This document shows positions 42,779 through 50,811 of a DNA stretch of 64,000 bases, one piece after another. How positions within the stretch are numbered: position 1 is the first letter of the stretch; every line of letters starts with the position of its first letter. The position numbers and the translations under genes were made by a program. The stretch is from NCBI RefSeq assembly GCF_024213555.1, contig NZ_JANAVO010000010.1:158192-222191 (forward strand), written 5' to 3'. The notes under the pieces were generated by a model, which was given only the letters and a program-made list of their open reading frames with translations, was not told the DNA's origin and searched no databases. The DNA comes from Allokutzneria sp. A3M-2-11 16. Its GTDB lineage: Bacteria; Actinomycetota; Actinomycetes; Mycobacteriales; Pseudonocardiaceae.

Positions 42779-44467
42779 TCAGCCGTCGAAGTAGACCTCC
42801 AGCTCGCTGATCGAGGTGAAGGTCGTGCCACCGCCGGGCCTGCCGATGATCCTGACCCCGTCACCCGAGGTGTTGTCGAAGGTCATGGTGAACCGGCGAT
42901 TCGGTCCGGCGGTGGCGTTGTACGGATAGCCGGGACTGGTCCGCAGGCCGGTGACGTCGTGCCACCGGTGGCTCCTGCGGACCTGGACCCGCAGGTCCCC
43001 GGCGAACCAGCCGCCGTCGGCGAACACCTGGCCCGTGGTGTAGACGACGCGGTCCACGTTGTACGCCCTCGGCCAGACAAAACCCCAGGTGTCGGTGTCC
43101 TTCCGGAATCCGTCCCAGCTGTCCTCGCTCAGCCGCGCGTCACCGTCGTTGAGGTAGCGCACGTGCCCGTAGTGCGAGGTCTTGTCGATCGGCACGGTGC
43201 CGGCGGTTCGGGCGAGGTTCGTCGGGCCCGCCGCGTTGCCCGGCGTGCTCGGCCGGTAGGGCGTGACGTCCACCGGGCGCAGCGAGAAGTTGTAGTTGTT
43301 GGAGCCCGCCCCGACGCCGACGAACCAGTTGGCCTGCACCCACATGCGCTGCCCGTCCGCGCTGATGAACTTCGACGGGATGACCGTGCCGTAACCGCCG
43401 TTCTTCGGGGTCGCGGCGCCGTTGCCCCACCACGGGTAGGGGCCGAAGTCCTTGTGCAGGAACAACTTCCACGGTCCCCACGGTTGCGGGGCCTCGAAGA
43501 ACTCGAAGGTGTGCTCGGTCCACGAGCTGTAGATGTAGCGGCGCAGCGGCGCGTTGTAGACCACGCTGCCCTGGGACAGCACCGAGCAGCCGTCCGCACT
43601 GACCGTGCCCGGGTACTCGCGGCGTTCGTCGTGCAGCACCGCGACGCGCCGGTCGATGGTGCTCCACACCGGCTGGCCGTTGCTGAGCCCGGCGTAGAAC
43701 CGCCACGCGGACCGATCTTGGATCGAGCCGATGGGCACCCGCGCCAGGAAGAGGTCCAGGGGGTCGCGGACGGTGTTGGTGAACGAGTCGCGCCAGTTGC
43801 GGTCCAACCCGTAGGCGTAGACGTGGTCCTGGCCGCCGTTGCTCTTGCCGAAGTCCAGGAAGAAGATCGTGGTGAAGACGTAGTTGCTGAACATCGGCGC
43901 GGAGGTGGCGCGCCACGTGCGGCCGTAGTCGGTGGAGACGGAGATGCTGGCCGCGGGGGCGTCGTTGAAGGCCAGATCGCCCGGACCAGTGCGGAGATCC
44001 TGCACCGCGACATAAAGCTCATCGCGTCCGTCGCGGTTTCCGTCCACCGCGACCATTCCTGTGGGTTTGCGGTTGTAGTCGCCCGGCGTCCAGACGCGGC
44101 CGACCTGGGCACCGCCGCTGAGCCGCACGCCGGTGATCCCCGTCTCCGGGGTGCCGTTGATCCGGTTCACCACGATATCGGCGAAGTCGTTGGGGTTGCT
44201 GGAAAATCCGCGTCCATCGCCGTTGGCGGAGTACAGGGCTCCGTCGTCGGCCCAGCAGCAGGCCCACAGGTCGCCGTCGCTGGCGGTGTCGATGGTGTCG
44301 GAGTAGGGAACCGAGGTCGTGCCGAAGAACGTGCTGTCGGGCTCGACGAGCCCTCGTTCGCGGGCCAGCGCGGGTGCCCCGAACGCCATGGCGGACAACG
44401 AGATCGCGCTGCCCGCGAGTAATCGTCTTCGGGTGATGGACTTGTTTTGGGCAGGGTTGAGTGACAC
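42779..44467 (-). CDS. Tat-exported DUF4185-like (GH183-type) glycan hydrolase candidate
   Basis: A 562-aa protein with a Tat signal, SITRRRLLAGS (residues 10-20). The central domain looks like DUF4185: WADDGALYSANGDGRGF, DYGRTWRATSAPMF, YIYSSWTEHTFEFFEAP and NNYNFSLRPVDV. The last ~130 residues (SHYGHVRYLNDGD, VDRVVYTTGQVF, VRIIGRPGGGTTFTSISELEVY; segment ISELEVYFDG) are an F5/8 C-like carbohydrate-binding domain. DUF4185 enzymes include endo-D-arabinofuranases (GH183). It lies 64 bases after the importer genes in one direction, so it is probably in that operon. The DUF4185 call is by pattern, not search. Confidence 0.65.
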   Translation of the reverse strand: MSLNPAQNKSITRRRLLAGSAISLSAMAFGAPALARERGLVEPDSTFFGTTSVPYSDTIDTASDGDLWACCWADDGALYSANGDGRGFSSNPNDFADIVVNRINGTPETGITGVRLSGGAQVGRVWTPGDYNRKPTGMVAVDGNRDGRDELYVAVQDLRTGPGDLAFNDAPAASISVSTDYGRTWRATSAPMFSNYVFTTIFFLDFGKSNGGQDHVYAYGLDRNWRDSFTNTVRDPLDLFLARVPIGSIQDRSAWRFYAGLSNGQPVWSTIDRRVAVLHDERREYPGTVSADGCSVLSQGSVVYNAPLRRYIYSSWTEHTFEFFEAPQPWGPWKLFLHKDFGPYPWWGNGAATPKNGGYGTVIPSKFISADGQRMWVQANWFVGVGAGSNNYNFSLRPVDVTPYRPSTPGNAAGPTNLARTAGTVPIDKTSHYGHVRYLNDGDARLSEDSWDGFRKDTDTWGFVWPRAYNVDRVVYTTGQVFADGGWFAGDLRVQVRRSHRWHDVTGLRTSPGYPYNATAGPNRRFTMTFDNTSGDGVRIIGRPGGGTTFTSISELEVYFDG

Positions 44468-44531
44468 GGAGAACGTCCTTTCGCAGGGGGGAATAGGGTG
44501 TTCTCAGTGGTGTGTGGTGCGGGTGGTGCGC

Positions 44532-45359
44532 TTACTTGATTCCGGCGGTCTTGATGGATTCGACGATCTGCCGCTGGAAGAACACGAACAGCAGCATCGT
44601 GGGCACGGCCGCCACCGCCGCCGCGGTGATCACGTACTCCCACTTGCCGCTGTACTGCTGCTGGAAGCTCGCGATGCCGAGCTGCACCACGTTGAGCTCC
44701 TGGTCGCCGGTGATCACCAGCGGCCAGATGAAGGAGTTCCAGTTGGCCAGGAAGAAGAACACCGCGAGCGCCGACATGATCGGGCGGCTCAGCGGCAGGA
44801 TGACGCTGAAGTAGATGCGCCAGTAGCCCGCGCCGTCGATCTTCGCTGCCTCTTCCAGTTCGGTCGGCAGCGTGATGTAGAACTGCCGCAACAGGAAGAT
44901 GCCGAAGGCGTTGAAGATCGCCGGGACGATCAGGCCCGCGTAGCTGTTGAGCATCCCCAGCTCGCGCACGATCACGAACAGCGGCACCAGGACCGCGGGG
45001 AAGGTGATCAGCAGCGTGGCGAAGATGAACAGGAAGATCCGGTCACGGCCGGGGAAACGCAGCCGCGCCAACGCGTAGGCCGCCATCGAGTGGAAGAACA
45101 GGGCGATGACGGTGACCACGGCCGAGACGAAGAAGCTGTTCAGCAGGTAGCGCAGGAACGGCACCTGGGTGAACACGTAGTCGAAGTTGTCCAGGGTGGG
45201 CGACTGGGGGAGCAGGTTCGTCCCACCCACCTCACCGGGGCCTTTGAACGCGCCGGTGACCATCCACAGCAACGGGAAAACGGTGAGCGCGGCGAGCACG
45301 GTGGCCAGCAGGAACAGGCCGAGCCGCGCCCTGCGGCGCCGCGTGTCAGGCGTCGTCAT
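44532..45359 (-). CDS. Carbohydrate ABC transporter permease (MalG-like)
   Basis: A 275-aa permease with six membrane segments. The EAA loop reads EEAAKIDGAGYWRIYFSVILPLS (segment AKIDGAGYWRIYFSVILP). It overlaps the preceding permease gene by 14 bases. With the MalF-like and solute-binding genes it forms a CUT1-type sugar importer; no ATPase gene is present in the operon. Confidence 0.95.
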   Translation of the reverse strand: MTTPDTRRRRARLGLFLLATVLAALTVFPLLWMVTGAFKGPGEVGGTNLLPQSPTLDNFDYVFTQVPFLRYLLNSFFVSAVVTVIALFFHSMAAYALARLRFPGRDRIFLFIFATLLITFPAVLVPLFVIVRELGMLNSYAGLIVPAIFNAFGIFLLRQFYITLPTELEEAAKIDGAGYWRIYFSVILPLSRPIMSALAVFFFLANWNSFIWPLVITGDQELNVVQLGIASFQQQYSGKWEYVITAAAVAAVPTMLLFVFFQRQIVESIKTAGIK

Positions 45360-46236
45360 AGCTGAACTTCCCCGCCTTGGTGATCCGGAACAGCAGCAGC
45401 GACCACACGAGCAGCACCAGGACGAGCACGGAGGACAACGCGGACGCGTACCCGAACTCGCCGAACTGGAAAGCCTGTTGGTAGACGTAGAACACCAGCA
45501 GCGAGGTGCTGTTCGCCGGACCGCCGTTGGTGAGCACGAAGACCAGGTCGAACCCGCCGGTCACCGCCGCGATGGTCGAGGTGAGCAGCACGAAGAAGCT
45601 GGTCGGTTTGAGCAGCGGCCAGGTGACCGCGCGGAAGGACCGCACCGGGCCCGCGCCGTCGAGCCGGGCCGCCTCGTAGTACTCGCGCGGGATGTCCTGG
45701 AGCCCGGCCAGGAAGATCACCATGTAGTACCCGGCGGAGACCCACACCGTGATCGCGACGACCGTGCCCAGCGCATAGGCGGGGTCGCCGAGGAACGACG
45801 GCGCGGGCACGCCGAGTCCGGACAGCGCGCTCGGCACGATGCCGATGTCGTCGCCGAGCATGTACCGCCACAGCAGGCCGACCACGACCACGGACACCAT
45901 GTACGGCAGGAAGAACGCGGTGCGGAACACGCCGACCGCCGGGATCTTCTGCCGCACCAGCAGGGCCAGGCCGAGGCTGGTGCCGAACAACAACGGCACC
46001 AGGAACACCACGTAGGCCAGGGTCACGCGGAGGCTGACCCAGAACTGCGGGTCGTCGATCATGCGGGCGTAGTTGTCCAGGCCGACGAACTCGATCCCGC
46101 CGAAGCCGTCCACCTGGAAGAAGGCCAGCACGAGCGACAGCAGCATCGGCAGGACCAGGAAAACCAGCAGTCCCACCATGTCCGGGGCGAGGAACAGCGC
46201 CGCGGCGATCCGCTCCCGGCGAGTCTGGGCATTCAT
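45346..46236 (-). CDS. Carbohydrate ABC transporter permease (MalF-like)
   Basis: A 296-aa permease with six membrane segments and the EAA loop YYEAARLDGAGPVRSFRAVTWPLL (segment EAARLDGAGPVRSF). Its ATG shares one base with the binding-protein stop (TGATG), so the two are translationally coupled. Confidence 0.95.
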   Translation of the reverse strand: MNAQTRRERIAAALFLAPDMVGLLVFLVLPMLLSLVLAFFQVDGFGGIEFVGLDNYARMIDDPQFWVSLRVTLAYVVFLVPLLFGTSLGLALLVRQKIPAVGVFRTAFFLPYMVSVVVVGLLWRYMLGDDIGIVPSALSGLGVPAPSFLGDPAYALGTVVAITVWVSAGYYMVIFLAGLQDIPREYYEAARLDGAGPVRSFRAVTWPLLKPTSFFVLLTSTIAAVTGGFDLVFVLTNGGPANSTSLLVFYVYQQAFQFGEFGYASALSSVLVLVLLVWSLLLFRITKAGKFSYDDA

Positions 46237-47549
46237 CAGAACTCCGCCCCTCGATAGGTCTTGAGGTACGCGGTGATCGCGCGGTCGGCGGCGGAGGCGG
46301 CGGCCTTCGGATCGGCACCACCGAGCATCGTCGCCTGGATCGCGTCGGACACCGCCTTGTACGCCACGGGAGGCAGCCGGGGTTCACCCCGCGCCCCGGG
46401 CAGCACGTCCCGGAGGAACGTCCGCATCACACCGGACTCGAAGCCGCCCTGGGCGACGGCCTTGTCCAGCGCGGAGCGGCGCGGCGGGATGTCGGTTTTG
46501 ACCTTGATGCACCAGTCCACGATGCGCTGCACGGCTTCGGGGCGCTGCGATCCCAGTGCGAACGCGCAGAACTCCGCCGCCGCTTCGGGATCGCGGCCCC
46601 TGGCGTTGGCCACGAACGCCCAGCCGCCGAGCGAGGTGGTGTACGAGCCGCCCTCGGGCACCGGCGTTGGAAAGACGCCGTAGCGCACGTCCGGGACGTC
46701 CTGTAGTTCCTTCACGGTCCAGATTCCCCTGTGCCACAAGGAAACCAGGCCCTGGGAGAAGGCCACGGTCGGATCGTCCTCGCCGGGCAGCGTGCGTGGC
46801 GACACCCCGCTGCGCACGGCCTCCTGCCAGAACGACAACGCACGCACGGTGGCGGGGGAGTCGAACGCGCTCGTGCCGTCGGGGTTGGTCACCGTGCCGC
46901 CCGCCGACCACAGGAACGGGTACCACGCGAAGTTCTGGTAGTAGCCGGGGACCGTGTGGAAGACCATGCCGCGCTGCCCGGCCGCCTTGAGCCTGCGCGC
47001 GACGCCCAGCAGCTGGTCCCAGGTCCTGGGAATGTCCCCTTCGGACAGTCCGGCGGCCTCGAAGGCGTTGGTGGAGTAGAACATCGCCATCGGCTCGATC
47101 TCCATCGGCAGCCCGAAGACCCGCCCGCCGACCGTGCGCGTCTCCAGAGTGCCCGGCATGAAGTCGTCGATCACCTGGCGGCTCAGGTGCGGGGTGAGGT
47201 CCTGGAGAGCGCCACCGTTGTAGTAGCGCAGGAAATCACCTGGGCTGAGCAGGAAGATGTCCGGGCCCGCACCGGTGGCGAAGGCCGTGGGCAGCTTCGC
47301 GCCGCCGAGGTAGTCCCGGACCGGGACGTAGACCAGCTCGATCTTCCTGCGGTGCTCGCTGTTCCACGCCTCGACCAGCTCGATGAACCACCGGCTCTGC
47401 TGCTGCTGGTACTCGGTCTGCTGCGGGGCGGGCGCGTAGAACTGCCAGAACGTCATCGGCGCGTCGGGCCCCCGGGCCGGGCCGCCGCACGCCGACAGCG
47501 CGGCGAGGGCGCCCAGCCCGAGGACGTGCCGCCGGGACAATCCGGACAT
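46236..47549 (-). CDS. Sugar-binding lipoprotein of ABC importer
   Basis: A 437-aa extracellular solute-binding protein. The N-terminus SRRHVLGLGALAALSAC is an RR-type signal with lipobox LSAC, so the mature protein is lipid-anchored at Cys. Family features: VPVRDYLGGAKLPTAFATGAGPDIFLL (segment FATGAGPDIF) and TSLGGWAFVANAR. It binds an oligosaccharide outside the cell and hands it to the MalF/MalG-like permeases. Its ATG shares one base with the stop of the GH172-like gene. Confidence 0.95.
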   Translation of the reverse strand: MSGLSRRHVLGLGALAALSACGGPARGPDAPMTFWQFYAPAPQQTEYQQQQSRWFIELVEAWNSEHRRKIELVYVPVRDYLGGAKLPTAFATGAGPDIFLLSPGDFLRYYNGGALQDLTPHLSRQVIDDFMPGTLETRTVGGRVFGLPMEIEPMAMFYSTNAFEAAGLSEGDIPRTWDQLLGVARRLKAAGQRGMVFHTVPGYYQNFAWYPFLWSAGGTVTNPDGTSAFDSPATVRALSFWQEAVRSGVSPRTLPGEDDPTVAFSQGLVSLWHRGIWTVKELQDVPDVRYGVFPTPVPEGGSYTTSLGGWAFVANARGRDPEAAAEFCAFALGSQRPEAVQRIVDWCIKVKTDIPPRRSALDKAVAQGGFESGVMRTFLRDVLPGARGEPRLPPVAYKAVSDAIQATMLGGADPKAAASAADRAITAYLKTYRGAEF

Positions 47550-48616
47550 CAGAGCTGTCTCGGCAGGCGTTCGGCGACGGGCAGGATGCCGAAAGGCTTG
47601 TGCGGCAACGTCTGGTACCAGTAGGCGACCGAGGACACGTCGTCGATGCGCTTGTTGGCGTGGCCGTGCTCGATCGTCACCTTGATCGACTCGGTGAAGG
47701 TCACCGGGTCCTCGACGTGGAAGCGGTACATCGACACCTGCCCGCTCCAGTTCGGCCCGCCGGGCATGGTGATCCCGTGGTAGGGCGCGGAATACGTCTG
47801 CGTCGGGCACCACGCGGTGTTGAAGTAGTCCTCGGTTCCCGTGCCGTGCAAGGACGGCGGGAACTGCTCACCGTCGATGAAGATCATGTCGTCACCCTCG
47901 CCGTACCAGTTCCACTGCTCGGTCTGGCGGAGGTTGTGCACGTTGAGCACGCAGCCGACGTAGTGGCCGCGCCCGGTCGCTTCGAGGATCACGTAGTTGC
48001 CCGCGCCGTCGGTGTTGGTGCCGCCGAAGAGGTACTCCTCGTTCGACTCCTCGCCCTGCTCGACGCCGTCGGTCGGGTTGGCGCGGTGCCACTGCGCGTG
48101 GAAGTAGCCGAGGTCGTCCTCGATCGCGTCGAAGGTCTCGTAGTCGATGTAGTAGTAGAAGAACACCGGCGCGCTCGCCATCTCGCTGATCAGCTCGACC
48201 CTGGCGCGGCGCCGGAACGGCATGTGGAACCAGCAGTTGAAGCCCTTGCCGTCCTCCGGGCTCATCTGCAACGGCGCGGAGACGAAGTTGCCGGTCTTCG
48301 CGTGGCCCATGCCGAAGAAGTCGCCGAGCGGGACCAGCACGCTGGGATCGGCGCTGTCCTCCCAGGTGATCTTCAGCAGCAGCCTGCGCAGGAAGTCCGG
48401 CTCCTGCTCGGCCTCGGGCGGCAGCGCGACGGTGCACCAGATGTGGGTGATCGAGCCGCAGCCCTCGATGTCGGCCAGCACGGCGGTCTGACCGGGCTGG
48501 ACGGTCAGCCGGTCGTCGTTGCCGCCGCTGCGGTCCCAGCTGGACACCCTGCGCCTGCGGGAGGACCGCAGGCGCGGAAGATCGCGCAGACTGCTCCCGT
48601 GGTTGCCGTACGACAT
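47549..48616 (-). CDS. DUF2961 / GH172-family glycosidase
   Basis: A 355-aa cytoplasmic protein. ATG 48616 follows GGGGAGG. DUF2961 landmarks: GCGSITHIWCTV, LGDFFGMGH, HMPFRRRARVELI, YYYIDYETFD, LHGTGTEDYFNTAW and PYHGIT. The Glu of TGTEDYF and that of IDGEQF are the likely catalytic pair by family analogy. Characterised members include difructose-dianhydride/alpha-D-fructofuranosidase and exo-alpha-D-arabinofuranosidases (GH172). It is the first gene of a five-gene run with a sugar importer and the DUF4185 protein, suggesting intracellular cleavage of imported D-arabino-oligosaccharides. A LacI-type operator lies 17 bases upstream. Confidence 0.88.
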   Translation of the reverse strand: MSYGNHGSSLRDLPRLRSSRRRRVSSWDRSGGNDDRLTVQPGQTAVLADIEGCGSITHIWCTVALPPEAEQEPDFLRRLLLKITWEDSADPSVLVPLGDFFGMGHAKTGNFVSAPLQMSPEDGKGFNCWFHMPFRRRARVELISEMASAPVFFYYYIDYETFDAIEDDLGYFHAQWHRANPTDGVEQGEESNEEYLFGGTNTDGAGNYVILEATGRGHYVGCVLNVHNLRQTEQWNWYGEGDDMIFIDGEQFPPSLHGTGTEDYFNTAWCPTQTYSAPYHGITMPGGPNWSGQVSMYRFHVEDPVTFTESIKVTIEHGHANKRIDDVSSVAYWYQTLPHKPFGILPVAERLPRQL

Positions 48617-48632
48617 GAGACGCCTCCCCGGC

Positions 48633-48650
48633 CGAGAAAACGATTTCTCG
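48633..48650. promoter_or_regulatory. LacI-family operator upstream of glycan operon
   Basis: A palindrome CGAGAAAACGATTTCTCG with the central CG and GAAA/TTTC arms typical of LacI/GalR operators, just upstream of the GH172-like gene. No LacI gene lies next to it. The remainder of the 48617-48881 gap is AT-richer (TTTTTTCTGATTCTTG) and presumably holds the promoter of the secreted protein at 48882. Confidence 0.7.
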
Positions 48651-48881
48651 TCAACGTAGGCGCCGCTTCGGTCACGCGTCAATCCGCCGATCGAACAAGA
48701 ATTCTTCGTGTTCGGCGTGTTCGAGCGCATTCCTTGGCTGTTTGCACACGTCGCGGATCTTGTTAGTCTGGCCGTTTTTTCTGATTCTTGTTTCGTATTT
48801 TGTGTCTCGGGTCACGTAAACCCGCTGAATCGGTGGGCGTCATTACCTGTGTTCGATCCGATTTTCGATGGAGGGAATTCC

Positions 48882-49370
48882 ATGCGTAGGACTTTCACGT
48901 GTGTCGGGGTGGCGGCGCTTTTCCTCGCGACGCTCTCCGGAGCGGCCGTCGCGGCCGACTCCGACGTGCGGCCGTGCACCGCGGCCCAGCTCGACCTCGG
49001 CTTCCAGCCCGGCTGGACCTTCGACGGCCGCTTCCACACCTACCTCGACGCGACGAACACCTCCGGCAAGGCGTGTTCGCTGCGCGGGCACCTGGACATC
49101 ACGCTCTACGACGACTTCAGCGGCGACCCGCTGCCGGTCACCGCGCGTCCTGAGCAGGAGTGGAAGGTGGAGACCGTCGTGCTCGGCCAGGGCGCGACCG
49201 CGCTCGGCGGGCTGAGCTGGCCCCTGACCGGTCAGGAATGCTCCGGGGCGGACTCCGCGGACGTGGTGCCGAACGGTCCCGGTCTCGGCGTCGCGGGGAT
49301 GGCGTGGCCCGCGGGCTGGAAGGTCTGCGGACCCGAGATCTCGGTCCTTCCGTGGATCGCGGACAAGTAG
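48882..49370 (+). CDS. Secreted DUF4232-like protein
   Basis: A 162-aa exported protein with GAGGGAA before ATG 48882. Signal peptide residues 1-24. The mature part has four Cys (PCTAAQLDLGF, KACSLRGHLDITL, GQECSGA, WKVCGPE) and the CxxxQL...NTSGKACSLRG pattern of DUF4232 domains, a small beta-sandwich common in actinobacteria. The function is unknown. Confidence 0.75.
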   Translation: MRRTFTCVGVAALFLATLSGAAVAADSDVRPCTAAQLDLGFQPGWTFDGRFHTYLDATNTSGKACSLRGHLDITLYDDFSGDPLPVTARPEQEWKVETVVLGQGATALGGLSWPLTGQECSGADSADVVPNGPGLGVAGMAWPAGWKVCGPEISVLPWIADK

Positions 49371-49379
49371 AGCTGTTTC

Positions 49380-50642
49380 TCAGCGCACCCACGCCGCCAT
49401 TTCGTCGAAGGCGGTTCGGAAATGCGGTCCGATCGGCTCGATCCGGCCCGGATAGGAGTCGGCCAGCCCGTCCACGTGGGTGCCTCCGGTAATGCGCCGG
49501 TAGCGGTGCAGTGCGCCGCTACCGGCCGCACGAACCATTTCCGTGTAAGCGTCGCCGCTGTGGCTGATCGGCAGCAGCGTGTCCAGGGTTCCGTGCAGCG
49601 TGATCAGCGGCTTGCCGATGCGGCCGGTCAGGGAGATCCGTTCGACCGCCGCATGCACCGAGCGCGGCCGGGACACGAAGTCGTAGTCCGTGTCGCAAGC
49701 CGGAGTCCCGCTTGCGCAGTAAGGGATTCCGGCTTCCAGTCCACCGTCGAACGTGGGATCGAACTCCTCGCGGAAGATGCGCTGCGTGAGGTCCCAGTAG
49801 ACCCGGTAGTGGTAGTCCCACAGGAATTCCGACTCCTGGGGGAAGCCCGCGTCGATGATCGCCTGGCGAGCGGCGGCGCTTCCCGCGACATAGCGGGGAT
49901 AGGCGCGCAGCGCGGCGGGCAGGAAGGTGAACGGGTTCGGCGTGCCCGCCCGCCACAGAGCTCCCTCCCAGTCCACGCCGCCGTCGAACAGCGCGGGGCG
50001 GTTCTCCAGCTGCCAGCGGACCAGGTAGCCACCGTTGGAGATCCCCGCCGCGATCGTCCGCGTCGGCGGCCGTCCATACCGTTGGGCGGCAACGGCCTTC
50101 GCGGCGATGGTCAACTGGGTGACCCTGGAGTGCCACTCCGCCACCGCGTCCCCGGGCCGGGCGCCGTCGCGGAAGAAGGTGGCGCCCGTGTTGCCCTTGT
50201 CCGTCGCCGCGAACGCGTAACCCTTGGCCAGCACGTAGTCCGCGATCGCGCGATCGTTGGCGTACTGCCGCCGCGTGCCGGGCGCACCCGTGACGACCAG
50301 CCCGCCGTTCCACTTGTCCGGCAGGCGGAGCACGAACTGCGCGTCGTGGTGCCACCCGTGGTTGTCGTTCGTGGTTGAGGAATCGGGGAAGTAGCCGTCC
50401 ACCTGCACCCCGGGAACGCCCTTCGGCTGGGGGAGCGCGGCGTGCGTCAAGCCCGCCCAGTCTGCGGTGTTGGTGTGCCCGGAGGCCACTGTGCCCGCGG
50501 TCGTCAGCTCGCTCAGGCACGACACGCGCTGGTGCTCCGCGCCGGGGACCTTGAGCCGCGCGCACTGTCCACTGTGGACTGGAGCGGCGGCGGTGAGCGA
50601 ACCGGTGAACACCAGCAGGGCCGCGGCCAGCGAAGCCATCAT
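49380..50642 (-). CDS. Secreted alpha/beta hydrolase (3HB-oligomer-hydrolase/tannase-like)
   Basis: A 420-aa protein from the first of two ATGs at 50642. Residues 1-22 are a signal peptide. Catalytic motifs: Ser in AAGISNGGY, Asp in LHGTLDTLLP and His in TGGTHVDG. The DGYFPDSSTTNDNHGWHHDAQF region (segment DGYFPDSSTTNDN) is typical of actinobacterial proteins often labelled 3-hydroxybutyrate-oligomer or feruloyl esterase-like hydrolases. The substrate is uncertain; an ester is likely. Confidence 0.8.
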   Translation of the reverse strand: MMASLAAALLVFTGSLTAAAPVHSGQCARLKVPGAEHQRVSCLSELTTAGTVASGHTNTADWAGLTHAALPQPKGVPGVQVDGYFPDSSTTNDNHGWHHDAQFVLRLPDKWNGGLVVTGAPGTRRQYANDRAIADYVLAKGYAFAATDKGNTGATFFRDGARPGDAVAEWHSRVTQLTIAAKAVAAQRYGRPPTRTIAAGISNGGYLVRWQLENRPALFDGGVDWEGALWRAGTPNPFTFLPAALRAYPRYVAGSAAARQAIIDAGFPQESEFLWDYHYRVYWDLTQRIFREEFDPTFDGGLEAGIPYCASGTPACDTDYDFVSRPRSVHAAVERISLTGRIGKPLITLHGTLDTLLPISHSGDAYTEMVRAAGSGALHRYRRITGGTHVDGLADSYPGRIEPIGPHFRTAFDEMAAWVR

Positions 50643-50811
50643 GGGCGCGACGATAGGCCGAACGGACGCGGGCGAACACGTGCGCGGCAACCACAATCCG
50701 ACCGAGAAGCATGGAGAGCCCGGTCACGAGTTGAGATCGTTCCGGGACCCCTCCCGGAGGGGACGGCGAGAATGAGGGAACCCTGCCCTGCCGTCCCTGA
50801 GAGGGAACCCG

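Noticed and set aside
49380..50642. Part of a polyhydroxybutyrate pathway with the 36702 dehydrogenase
   Set aside because: The hydrolase resembles 3HB-oligomer hydrolases only loosely, lies 12 kb away and is on a separate transcript; the link is too weak to state.
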